This document shows positions 7,822-14,650 of a stretch of 23,531 bases of DNA, in pieces. This stretch comes from a virus. Where the stretch lies: positions 1 through 23,531 of IMG/VR virus record IMGVR_UViG_3300020470_000857. One strand, given 5' to 3'. The translations under genes were made by a program, and so were the position numbers. Below the pieces are notes generated by a model that saw only the letters and a program-made list of their open reading frames with translations, searched no databases and was not told the DNA's origin. Within the stretch, counting starts at the first letter, position 1; each line of letters starts with the position of its first letter.

Positions 7822-9183
7822 GTGCAGTACCAGATACATAGACCAAGCAATGAGAGCATCTCTCTCCTCAAGGCAGGGAATGAACTCGTGGTCGCAGGAT
7901 ATGCAAGCGTAGAACTGGTGGACAAGCAAGGCGATTTAATAACAAAGGAGGCATTGAAGGACGCATTTCGGAAGTTCATGGAGAACCCGTCATACAGAAA
8001 CGTCCAGTTAGCGCACTCAAATATACAAGTTGGAGATGTAATTCCTAATTATACAGATAGTGAAGGGAGGTTGTGGAAAAGCGAAGTCGACGATGTCGGA
8101 ATGTTTGTAGTAATACAGTTACGTGATGATATCGAAAAAGCAAAGGAAGTCGCCGCAGAAGTCCGAAAAGGAGCACTTAGGGGTTTCAGTATCGGAGGAC
8201 AGGCATTCAAGCGAGTCAGAAAATCAGACCCGAAGCATGGAGACTACCAAGAAATCAGCAAGTTGGAACTGCATGAAGTGACAATCTGCGAAAAAGGCAT
8301 CAATCCAGAAGCAACATTCAGAATACTAAAAGAAGAAAGGGAAGAAAATAAGGTGAACAAAATGACCGAAATAGAAAATGACGCAATGATGAACCAGATA
8401 GGTGATGTTCTGGGTCGTCTAGAAACCCGTCTGGACTCTCTGGAGAAGGGCAAGAAACCCGAATTCCTAGATGACAAGGACGAGAAGAAAGACGACAAGA
8501 AGAAGGATGACGAAGGCGAGTCAGTCGAGAAGACTGATGAGGATGTCGAGAAGTCAGAATTCTCAGACGTTATCACCTCAGAATACCTCAACTGGATGGA
8601 AGACACCCTAAAGAGCGCTGGTGTGGACACAGATGCCGCACGAGCACACTTTGATGGCGACGATGTCGCCAAGCAGAACATGGGTTCCACTCCCGGTGAG
8701 ATGTCTGCGAACGACCTACAGCGAACAGGTCAGACCAAGGGACGAACGAGCGAGGGTGGCAAGCCATCGACTAACGCTCTATCCCGTGCCGGACTCAAGA
8801 AGTCCGACTACCTGACTGCCGCTGATGTTGACGCAAGCGATGTAGAAGCCGCTTATGAGGTCTACAAGGCCGCGGCTCTAGAGGAGGAGTTTAGGGGAAG
8901 CCTTGAGCACCACTTCGCTGACCGATACAACGCAGAGAGGGCCGAGGAGATTTCCAAGGCTGAGGCCGCGGCTTTCGACGCAAGAAGCCCTCTAGAGGAC
9001 ATCCAGAAGTCAATCGCGGCTCTCGGAGAGAGGATTGACGCAATCGGCACACCAGTCGAGAGCGGCGAGACCATCCAGAAGTCGATGAACGTGACTGCAA
9101 TTCCATCAACGCAAGACCTAGCACAGATGTCGTGGGAAGAAGTCCACCAACTGGCAGGAAGAGCATTTGAGGGGGGTAACTGA
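7822..9183 (+). CDS. Prohead protease (XkdF/HK97-type) fused to scaffold
   Basis: A 453-residue protein starting at GTG 7822, with GGTGGG at 7809-7814. A GTG at 7810 is in frame but poorly placed. Residues 1-170 form the serine protease domain: VDKQGDLIT near 33-41 as in XkdF-like proteases, candidate catalytic His65 (LAHSN) and Ser123 (GFSIGG), and an LHEVTICEKGINPEA segment at 150-164 matching the conserved strand after the Ser. From 181 on it is scaffold-like: coiled coil, a long Lys/Asp/Glu linker at about 208-245, helical Ala/Glu-rich segments, and a C-terminal helix with MSWEEVHQLA at 436-445. It would cut scaffold and capsid subunits during prohead maturation. Codon choice shifts near the domain junction. 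The capsid gene follows after two bases. Confidence 0.9.
   Translation: MQYQIHRPSNESISLLKAGNELVVAGYASVELVDKQGDLITKEALKDAFRKFMENPSYRNVQLAHSNIQVGDVIPNYTDSEGRLWKSEVDDVGMFVVIQLRDDIEKAKEVAAEVRKGALRGFSIGGQAFKRVRKSDPKHGDYQEISKLELHEVTICEKGINPEATFRILKEEREENKVNKMTEIENDAMMNQIGDVLGRLETRLDSLEKGKKPEFLDDKDEKKDDKKKDDEGESVEKTDEDVEKSEFSDVITSEYLNWMEDTLKSAGVDTDAARAHFDGDDVAKQNMGSTPGEMSANDLQRTGQTKGRTSEGGKPSTNALSRAGLKKSDYLTAADVDASDVEAAYEVYKAAALEEEFRGSLEHHFADRYNAERAEEISKAEAAAFDARSPLEDIQKSIAALGERIDAIGTPVESGETIQKSMNVTAIPSTQDLAQMSWEEVHQLAGRAFEGGN
8350..8356 (+). promoter_or_regulatory. Internal ribosome-binding site for in-frame scaffold start
   Basis: AAGGTGA lies inside the protease gene, five bases before an in-frame ATG at 8362. 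Sequence and spacing match the sites in front of the separate genes of this window, such as GAGGTGA before 10383 and GGTGA before 11489. A consensus site exactly at the protease/scaffold domain boundary suggests functional internal initiation. Confidence 0.55.
8362..9183 (+). CDS. Nested scaffolding protein from internal in-frame start
   Basis: Initiation at ATG 8362 would give a 273-residue protein identical to the C-terminal part of the protease-scaffold protein. It starts MTEIEND, directly after the protease domain. It contains a coiled coil (IGDVLGRLETRLDSLEKG), a strongly charged Lys/Asp/Glu linker, helical segments, a second coiled coil (LEDIQKSIAALGERIDAI) and the terminal WEEVH helix likely to contact capsid protein. 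Phage lambda makes its Nu3 scaffold in the same way from inside the C protease gene. That precedent and the strong ribosome site are the basis here. Expression of the short form is inferred, and this entry overlaps the full-length gene in the same frame. Confidence 0.55.
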   Translation: MTEIENDAMMNQIGDVLGRLETRLDSLEKGKKPEFLDDKDEKKDDKKKDDEGESVEKTDEDVEKSEFSDVITSEYLNWMEDTLKSAGVDTDAARAHFDGDDVAKQNMGSTPGEMSANDLQRTGQTKGRTSEGGKPSTNALSRAGLKKSDYLTAADVDASDVEAAYEVYKAAALEEEFRGSLEHHFADRYNAERAEEISKAEAAAFDARSPLEDIQKSIAALGERIDAIGTPVESGETIQKSMNVTAIPSTQDLAQMSWEEVHQLAGRAFEGGN

Positions 9184-9185
9184 TT

Positions 9186-10349
9186 ATGGCAAGAGATTAC
9201 GTACGAACAATAACTGACATGGAGCGCTACTACTATGGCGCTGGAAACGCAATGGGCTACTCATACTCTGGTAGCGAATTGCTGAAGGCCGACAGCCCAA
9301 TGCTGTCCACGACTGCTGGAACCTACCAAGCAATCTACGGGCGCAAGGTCTGGTCGCAACTGAACCAAGAGTTCAACGCTTTCAGCATACTACCCAAGAA
9401 GCCTTGGGACAGGTCTGGATGGCGAGTCATCACTGGCAAGCCCTCGACTACCGTTGGCGGTGGTGTTGCTGAGAACGCAACCCTACCCGAGACGCAGAGG
9501 CCGACCTTCCAGCACATTGCCGCAAAGCCAAAGACCATCGCACACACGTTCGATATGTCTGAGACCGCTATCTTCCTAGCAGACAAGGATGACGGATTGG
9601 GAGACATCCGCTCCGTCCTCAAGGAAGAGATGGGCAAGCACCACGCTGAGATGGTCAACATGATGCTGACCGAGGATGTGGACGAGAAAGCAGGGAACAA
9701 CTTTGAGTCCCTAGACAGGATTACAGCCGCTGACGGAACATCATCTGGTCTGACTGGACTAAGAACAACCGGAGGAACGACACACTGTTCCGCCGCAGAC
9801 CTAGACATCTACTCGATTGACAGGGCGACCAACGAATGGTCCGAGGCAGAGGTATCCTGCGGAGCAGACAAGTCAGCCGCTAACAGGAGAACCATGAGCC
9901 TAGACCATCTGGACGATATGTTCCAGAAGATGTGGGTCCGTGGTGGTAACCCGAAGGTTATCCTAACGCACTACGACACTCTAATGAGGCTACAGCAACT
10001 GCTACAGTCCCAGCAGAGGTTCATGGAAGAGAAGAGGGTCACCCCCACCTACAACGGTGTAAAGGGTGTTCCCGGTATCGAGGCTGGATTCATCGTGGCA
10101 ACCTACAACGGTGTTCCAATCATTCCTTCCAAGGATGTCAAGCCAGACGGAATCGGCAGGCTATACTTCCTAGACACTGACTACCTACACTTCTCCACAG
10201 CAATACCGACCCAATACTTTGAGTCGGGTATCGAGACTGGCGACCCGTTCGCCATCAACAGACTGGGCCAAGAGGGGCTCTACCGAACCATGGGTGAGGT
10301 ATGGACCACTTTCTTCGGAGCACAGGGGAGCATTCGTGACCTTCAGTGA
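9186..10349 (+). CDS. Major capsid protein, HK97 fold
   Basis: A 387-residue protein with ATG 9186 behind GGGGGGTAAC at the end of the scaffold gene. The length and pattern fit HK97-type capsid proteins: an N-terminal arm, an E-loop-like region at about 60-110 (GWRVITGKPSTTVGGG), a long acidic spine helix (SVLKEEMGKHHAEMVNMML), then the P/A-domain core with GGNPKVILTHYDTLMRLQ near residue 255 and QQRFMEEKR near 280, and a C-terminal GEVWTTFFGAQGSIRDL. There is no N-terminal delta domain, which agrees with the scaffold being part of the protease gene. It uses many C-ending codons (AAC, TAC, ATC, GAC) compared with its neighbours, as expected for the most abundant product. The identification rests on pattern and gene order. 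Confidence 0.85.
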   Translation: MARDYVRTITDMERYYYGAGNAMGYSYSGSELLKADSPMLSTTAGTYQAIYGRKVWSQLNQEFNAFSILPKKPWDRSGWRVITGKPSTTVGGGVAENATLPETQRPTFQHIAAKPKTIAHTFDMSETAIFLADKDDGLGDIRSVLKEEMGKHHAEMVNMMLTEDVDEKAGNNFESLDRITAADGTSSGLTGLRTTGGTTHCSAADLDIYSIDRATNEWSEAEVSCGADKSAANRRTMSLDHLDDMFQKMWVRGGNPKVILTHYDTLMRLQQLLQSQQRFMEEKRVTPTYNGVKGVPGIEAGFIVATYNGVPIIPSKDVKPDGIGRLYFLDTDYLHFSTAIPTQYFESGIETGDPFAINRLGQEGLYRTMGEVWTTFFGAQGSIRDLQ

Positions 10350-10382
10350 GGTTGCTGGGAGATAACATAGAGGTGAAATGAT

Positions 10383-10808
10383 ATGGCAAGCGAATTAACA
10401 ATAACAACAGCGGCGGCGGCAAACGGAACCAACACCCTTGTGGGTGCATGGGAACTCAGAGCAGGCTCTCATGACACAGAGGGTTGGCTAGACGGACAGG
10501 CAACATCGGGATACCCCGGTAGCCTTGACGGTTTCAAACCACAGAACGTAGCAGACGGCGGAAGCGAGTCCAACAACCAAGGATATGCCCCAGCACCCAA
10601 GATGGCACTAATTAACTGCACAGGCGGAAGCACCAACTGCAAATTCACACTGGGCGGAGGAATTACAAGCATTCTTTCCATCTTCGTGACGAGCGGTGAG
10701 GCAAGCCCCGGAAGCGCAGTTCTTGGAACCACCGAGTCTGGTTTGGAAGTGACAGTTACAGGACTAGCAAACACCAAAGTAGCAGACCTAATGGTTCTAT
10801 ACAACTGA
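10383..10808 (+). CDS. Putative capsid decoration/head protein
   Basis: A 141-residue protein with ATG 10383 behind a strong GAGGTGA. It is rich in Gly, Ala, Thr and Ser with alternating beta-strand patterns at the C-terminus (ITSILSIFVTSG, GLEVTVTGLANTKVADLMVL), and it has two cysteines (INCTGGSTNCKF) that could pair. There is no membrane segment or signal peptide. Small all-beta proteins coded right after the capsid gene are often decoration or cement proteins on the outer capsid, and this is my best guess. I do not recognise the family. The gap of 33 bases after the capsid gene holds only its ribosome site and no terminator that I can see. Confidence 0.75.
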   Translation: MASELTITTAAAANGTNTLVGAWELRAGSHDTEGWLDGQATSGYPGSLDGFKPQNVADGGSESNNQGYAPAPKMALINCTGGSTNCKFTLGGGITSILSIFVTSGEASPGSAVLGTTESGLEVTVTGLANTKVADLMVLYN

Positions 10809-10817
10809 GGTGGGTAA

Positions 10818-11201
10818 TTGCCCACTGTGACCTACAACGGTGTCCTCAAGTGGAGACCAGCCCCCGGTGGGTTGGGAACCGTCAGAAGAGGACAAGCCAA
10901 TGAGGTTTCCCAAGAGTGGTTGGATAGGCACGGCCTCACCCTCGGTCCAGATTGGGTCGTGGGTGGGGGCGACCTCCCTACTCTCGATGAGGGGAACGAT
11001 GGAATACCAGACTCCTCGTGGACCGTAGCCAACATCAAGAAGTGGCTAGGTGACGAAGGCGTAGAACTCGGATACGGATACAAGACGAAGACAGTTCTTC
11101 TCGGAATGGTCGAGGAACACTTAAATCCCTCAGCGTCTGAGCCAGTAGTAGAAGAAGTGGCTGAAGTCGCTGAAACTGAACTAGAAAACACAATGGAGTG
11201 A
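10818..11201 (+). CDS. Head-module protein with SAP/HeH-like C-terminal domain
   Basis: A 127-residue protein starting at TTG 10818 behind GAGGTGGG. Residues 1-45 look like a small beta domain (TVTYNGVLKWRP, then a VRRGQANEVSQEWLDRHG segment). Residues 67-103 fit a SAP/HeH-like helix-extension-helix (SSWTVANIKKWLGDEGVE and a second helix KTVLLGMVEEHL). The end is acidic and Val/Glu-rich. Proteins of this layout are common just after phage capsid genes and are usually unassigned. They may bind capsid, DNA or another virion protein. The SAP-like part resembles the domain in the acidic protein at 16766. The head location is inferred from order. Confidence 0.75.
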   Translation: MPTVTYNGVLKWRPAPGGLGTVRRGQANEVSQEWLDRHGLTLGPDWVVGGGDLPTLDEGNDGIPDSSWTVANIKKWLGDEGVELGYGYKTKTVLLGMVEEHLNPSASEPVVEEVAEVAETELENTME

Positions 11202-11207
11202 TAGAAT

Positions 11208-11471
11208 ATGGCAACAGTAACTATAGACAGCAGACCTAGTGTAATGGGCAATTTGGTGATGGTAACAGGTAGTTTCACGGCAGACTCAACGTCGCAGACC
11301 GTGTCTCTAGCCGACCACCTATCATCGATTGACTCCTTCACCATAATGCCAGTAAAGGCATCAATCGTGGCAACCCCAATCGTGACAATCGATACGGACC
11401 CAGTCACTGATGTTCTACTGACAGTGGTGGACACGGAAGAATACAGGTTTATGGCTCTAGGTCAGCGCTGA
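11208..11471 (+). CDS. Small beta-rich head protein, unknown
   Basis: An 87-residue protein with ATG 11208 behind GGAGTGA, six bases after the previous stop. The sequence alternates hydrophobic and polar residues (NLVMVTGSFTADSTSQTVSL, SIVATPIVTIDTD, DVLLTVVDTEEYRFMAL), which suggests an all-beta fold without cysteines or membrane segments. It belongs to the run of small genes after the capsid gene. Its shape and place suggest a decoration or head-fibre base subunit, and its C-terminal strand pair resembles the end of the 141-residue protein at 10383. I do not recognise the family. Confidence 0.7.
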   Translation: MATVTIDSRPSVMGNLVMVTGSFTADSTSQTVSLADHLSSIDSFTIMPVKASIVATPIVTIDTDPVTDVLLTVVDTEEYRFMALGQR

Positions 11472-11488
11472 TTAAGGCGGTGACATAG

Positions 11489-11698
11489 ATGGCGGCAGGC
11501 GTAACAGTCCTCGGACCCTATCCACCTACGCAGTTCGACAAGGCTGGTACGGATTACACTTCGTCAGGACAAACTGAGTCCTTGAATGAAAAAATGACTG
11601 GTGATGTATCCGGTCTTGGGAATGCGGCCAATGTGGTGTCAGTGGAGCCAATCGTCGTCTTAGGCAACGTCTATTTGATTGTCTACATGAAGGCGTGA
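11489..11698 (+). CDS. Small head-module protein, unknown
   Basis: A 69-residue protein with ATG 11489 behind GCGGTGAC. The first half is polar and Gly/Ser/Thr-rich (PPTQFDKAGTDYTSSGQTES). The second half ends with a hydrophobic strand pair (VVSVEPIVVLGNVYLIVYMK), too short and too interrupted to be a convincing membrane anchor. The last codons overlap the start of the following zinc-ribbon gene. It may be a third member of the small beta protein group after the capsid gene. The function is unknown. Confidence 0.65.
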   Translation: MAAGVTVLGPYPPTQFDKAGTDYTSSGQTESLNEKMTGDVSGLGNAANVVSVEPIVVLGNVYLIVYMKA

Positions 11699-12009
11699 TG
11701 GTAGTTGGCATGGGATTTGAAGTCAGAACTCTAGACATCGATGACATCTCAAGAGCGCAGAAGCAGAACGTCCGTGTAGATACCGCCTACGACAATGGCG
11801 TAGTCCAAAACAAAGAGCACCCATTGAAGGGAGTGACTCGCTCTCAGAGGGCTAGAACCTCCGAGGTCGGGGATATTCTCAACATAGGTGCTGGAACCAG
11901 ATGCAAGCATTGCGGTATGCTCCACTTCCTATGGAGGGCGGATTGCGGCTCTTGTGGGAAACCGATGGATTATAACTTAGGACACAGGGACGAAGAGGCG
12001 AGGATGTGA
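11698..12009 (+). CDS. Zinc-ribbon protein of the neck region
   Basis: A 103-residue protein. I chose ATG 11698, which shares its A with the upstream TGA. A GTG at 11695 is also in frame. The N-terminal 60 residues are polar with VRTLDIDDISRAQKQNVRV and no known domain. Residues 69-86 hold C69-x2-C72-x10-C83-x2-C86 (RCKHCGMLHFLWRADCGSC), a classic zinc-ribbon pair, followed by a short acidic tail. Zinc ribbons in virion genes can stabilise small structural proteins or bind partners. The gene is coupled to its neighbours on both sides, so a head-completion or assembly role is plausible. It could also be a regulator. Confidence 0.72.
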   Translation: MVVGMGFEVRTLDIDDISRAQKQNVRVDTAYDNGVVQNKEHPLKGVTRSQRARTSEVGDILNIGAGTRCKHCGMLHFLWRADCGSCGKPMDYNLGHRDEEARM

Positions 12010-12013
12010 GGAT

Positions 12014-13846
12014 ATGCCACAAGTTTTCAGCCCCGGAGAGCCAGAGACTCGACCACTAGACCCAGAAGGCGTAGTATATACGACACCACAGAAGGTCGCT
12101 GACCTCCTTGAGATAGGGGCGCAAGAACCAGTGTTGATGTCTGCTAATGCAGAAGCGGCTGGAGTATTCATCACAGGTTCCGATTTCAGAAACATAGGCT
12201 TCTCTGTCGATGATAGCATACTCATCTACAGTGATGCTGACCCACTGGGAGAAGAGCGTATCATAACTGGCATCACATCCACGGCTGGTGGTGTCAAACT
12301 AGCATTCACAGGTGACATAAACCCCGGCCTGTATGAGATAGCGGATAACGGATACGTGCAGAACCAAGCATCTTTCACCAACGGTAAGGGAAAGAATCGT
12401 GGTCTTACGAAGAAGAAGGTGGAAGCCATCATCAAGAGAATGCAGGACAAGATAGACAATCTCACTCATAATGCATGGAGACCATATCTAGTCAGCGCTG
12501 AATACATCAATTTTGACACTTACAAGCCCTATAGACGGCGTTATTACACCGACTACGTGGGAACTACCCCTCTGCTATTTAGGAACGTCCAGCAGATTCT
12601 GAGACTGGAACTTTGGCAGGGTGACGATTACAGGGAGATTGGTGCGGCTGAGGCGCGTATCACCTTGCCGGATAATGTTCGTTCTCTCACTGGCTCCATA
12701 GTCATGTCACCCGGAAACGGCAGTTCTGCTACTCTCGCTATCGGCACAGGGACAGGGCAATGGAGAGCAGACTTCGATAAGGCTACCACTGCTCAGAACC
12801 TCGCTGACCTCATCAACAAGGAGAATAGAGTGGGCAAGACAACCGTGAATTTCGTCGAGCCTACCTTCTTACTGGAGGGTAGCACGTCAAATGTGGCAGT
12901 CAACAATGAGTTCCTCGCTACGGCGAATGCCGATTATGGAACTGGGAAGGTCAAGATAACCAGCATGAGAGACACAGTTGGTGGCGAGAGTTGCACGATT
13001 GTGGCTACTGATAACAACATAGGAATCTCTCAGACCTCTGGTGCTTCCACCACTTTCAGTAGTTGGGACAACCAAGATAACGGTACTGGTGTGATTACGG
13101 TCACCAGCACGATAGGCAACGGCAGTGTGGTTTCTTTCGACTCGCTTGTAGGAGGAACAGGTTATTCCGCCACTAATGGAGTCGCTACTAGCGGTGGCTC
13201 TGGGACTGGTCTCACCGTCAATACCACAGTGACCAATGGTGTCGTGACGGGCGTTGTGATTAATTCGCCGGGTGAGAAATACGCAGTGGACGATGTGATT
13301 ACCATCTCCGGTGGTAGTGGTTCCGCATCCTTCACTGTGACATCGGTCTCTAACACCAGTTTCGCAGATGCTGGTGTGGCTCGTGACACTAGTGGAAATG
13401 TGTTTAGGTACACAGGGAAGACGGCAAGCACGTTCACAGGTTGCAAAATCATAGTAGGTAGTAGTCTTAGTGAGATTGGTGGCACGATAACTCAGAACAG
13501 ACTCAGCATAGACCTACAGGGCGGTAGCGCCAGTGGTGACAAAGGTAGGCTACGGGACTGGTGGATAGACAATGAGATGGGCATAATCTACTTCAACAAC
13601 TCGTATCCGTTCTTTGAGTGGAATGCCATCAAGGTGGCTTACATCTACGGTGAGAGGTATCTGGAACAGGCCATAGAGGACGTATGCACCAAGATGGTCG
13701 CTGTTGATTTACTCATGAGTGATGACAGGAGCGTCCTCATTCCAGAGGGTTCGCAGAACGTAGACCTAGCGTCTAAGATACAGTTATTCAACCTCGATAT
13801 AGAGAAGACCCTTGCTAGATACAAGGAAGTGGTAATCTTTGGGTAA
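12014..13846 (+). CDS. Large head-tail adaptor (connector) protein with inserted beta domain
   Basis: A 610-residue protein with ATG 12014 behind GTGAGG. The two ends look like a head-tail adaptor. The N-terminus has VYTTPQKVADLL and, at about 130-160, helix KKVEAIIKRMQDKIDNLTHN. A middle strand region reads LLFRNVQQILRLELWQGDDY. The C-terminus is helical (YLEQAIEDVCTKMVAVDLLM and LFNLDIEKTLARYKEVVIFG), as in gp6/gp15-type connectors that cap the portal. Between them, about residues 225-500 form a Gly/Ser/Thr-rich beta insertion with a tandem 39-residue repeat. Usual adaptors are about 100-250 residues, so the insert is probably exposed at the neck as collar or whisker material. The assignment is by pattern and order. 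Confidence 0.75.
   Translation: MPQVFSPGEPETRPLDPEGVVYTTPQKVADLLEIGAQEPVLMSANAEAAGVFITGSDFRNIGFSVDDSILIYSDADPLGEERIITGITSTAGGVKLAFTGDINPGLYEIADNGYVQNQASFTNGKGKNRGLTKKKVEAIIKRMQDKIDNLTHNAWRPYLVSAEYINFDTYKPYRRRYYTDYVGTTPLLFRNVQQILRLELWQGDDYREIGAAEARITLPDNVRSLTGSIVMSPGNGSSATLAIGTGTGQWRADFDKATTAQNLADLINKENRVGKTTVNFVEPTFLLEGSTSNVAVNNEFLATANADYGTGKVKITSMRDTVGGESCTIVATDNNIGISQTSGASTTFSSWDNQDNGTGVITVTSTIGNGSVVSFDSLVGGTGYSATNGVATSGGSGTGLTVNTTVTNGVVTGVVINSPGEKYAVDDVITISGGSGSASFTVTSVSNTSFADAGVARDTSGNVFRYTGKTASTFTGCKIIVGSSLSEIGGTITQNRLSIDLQGGSASGDKGRLRDWWIDNEMGIIYFNNSYPFFEWNAIKVAYIYGERYLEQAIEDVCTKMVAVDLLMSDDRSVLIPEGSQNVDLASKIQLFNLDIEKTLARYKEVVIFG
13124..13357 (+). repeat. Tandem 39-residue beta repeat in the adaptor insertion
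   Basis: Residues 371-409 and 410-448 of the adaptor align without gaps. Y384 matches Y423, and SGGSG at 393-397 matches SGGSG at 432-436. The units start SVVSFDSLVGGTGY and VVTGVVINSPGEKY. The G-x-x-Y then S-G-G-S-G pattern is common in beta-rich repeats of marine phage structural and fibre proteins. DNA identity is low, so the duplication is old. Confidence 0.65.
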
Positions 13847-14189
13847 TGAAGTGACTAGAGGATGGCTGGATTCTCTTGAGGATATCTACATTGACCCTAA
13901 GTACCAAGAGGAGATAAGGAACGCTGTAGTCAACAGCCCAGAGGACTATCGTAAGAAAGTAGAGACTGATGAGTTGAGAGAGGCGGGTCTGAAGGAGAAG
14001 GATGGCGAATACATCCTCTCTAATGGACAGAGAGCCCCCAAGGACAAGGTGGATTTCGTCAAGCAGAACATCGACAAGAGGATGTTGACAGAATCCCCTA
14101 CTTTACAGGCACAGAATCTGAGAGTCAAGGGTGGTATGATAGTCCCCGATAGGAAGCATCATTTGAAGCAGAAGACGAAGGTGAAGTGA
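13839..14189 (+). CDS. Small neck-region protein, unknown
   Basis: A 116-residue, highly charged and largely helical protein (YQEEIRNAVVNSPEDYRKKV, VDFVKQNIDKRM) ending in a basic tail. The TTG start at 13839 overlaps the adaptor's last codons by eight bases, with GGAAGTGG upstream. GTG 13851 is in frame but has no ribosome site. It lies between the adaptor and a tail-terminator-like gene, the position normally held by head-closure or tail-completion proteins, but the sequence does not show those folds. I do not recognise the family. Confidence 0.7.
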   Translation: MGNEVTRGWLDSLEDIYIDPKYQEEIRNAVVNSPEDYRKKVETDELREAGLKEKDGEYILSNGQRAPKDKVDFVKQNIDKRMLTESPTLQAQNLRVKGGMIVPDRKHHLKQKTKVK

Positions 14190-14190
14190 T

Positions 14191-14640
14191 ATGGTAGCGA
14201 CATTCAAGGAAGGCATAGAGATAATAGTCGATTTATTCAAGGATGATTGGAATCGCGCTAATACTGATAACTACAAACCCGTCATAGTGGATATCGCTGA
14301 TATCAGCCCAGAGCATGGTAAGCGTCTAGACCTCCAGAAGAGCGATTATGTGCTAGTGTTTGAGACAGCGCATAACGAGGAGATACCAGATATACTGTAC
14401 GATTTCGTCACCACTAGGATAAACATCACAGTTGATATGAGGACGGCTAGGAGTCGCAAGCAATTACAGAGGATGGAGAACGAGATAAGGCGCTTGACCC
14501 ACACTAAGAGGAAGGGAGATGGCATAAACTTCGACAGGTTAGTATACAAGACACGTACGGACTTGTCCGATAGGAGTAAGCGTTTGTACCGTATGACCTT
14601 CCAAATCGAAGTAATTATATTCGCAGAAGCCATCCCATGA
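14191..14640 (+). CDS. Tail-terminator/tail-completion-like protein
   Basis: A 149-residue protein with ATG 14191 behind GAAGGTGAAG. An N-terminal helix (MVATFKEGIEIIVDLFKDDW) precedes a beta strand region (YVLVFETAH), a TTRINITVDMRTARSRKQL strand-helix at about 74-92, helix QRMENEIRRL, and final strands (LYRMTFQIEVIIFAEAIP). This order of helix, strands, helix and strands with length near 150 is typical of tail terminator or neck proteins that cap the tail tube next to the head. Lying between the adaptor and the major tail protein fits. The assignment is by shape and position, not a diagnostic motif. Confidence 0.7.
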   Translation: MVATFKEGIEIIVDLFKDDWNRANTDNYKPVIVDIADISPEHGKRLDLQKSDYVLVFETAHNEEIPDILYDFVTTRINITVDMRTARSRKQLQRMENEIRRLTHTKRKGDGINFDRLVYKTRTDLSDRSKRLYRMTFQIEVIIFAEAIP

Positions 14641-14650
14641 AGTGATATCC

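Noticed and set aside
8244-8690. A 148-residue minus-strand frame, very Ser/Phe-rich
   Set aside because: It is the complement of the Lys/Asp/Glu linker of the scaffold, and the Ser/Phe runs are the mirror of GAC/AAG codons.
9335-9808. A 157-residue minus-strand frame
   Set aside because: It lies antisense to the major capsid gene, with composition explained by the complement of its codons.
10832-11434. A 200-residue open frame on the minus strand
   Set aside because: It lies exactly opposite two well-supported genes with ribosome sites, has a biased Ser/Thr/Val/Pro composition, and has no family resemblance.
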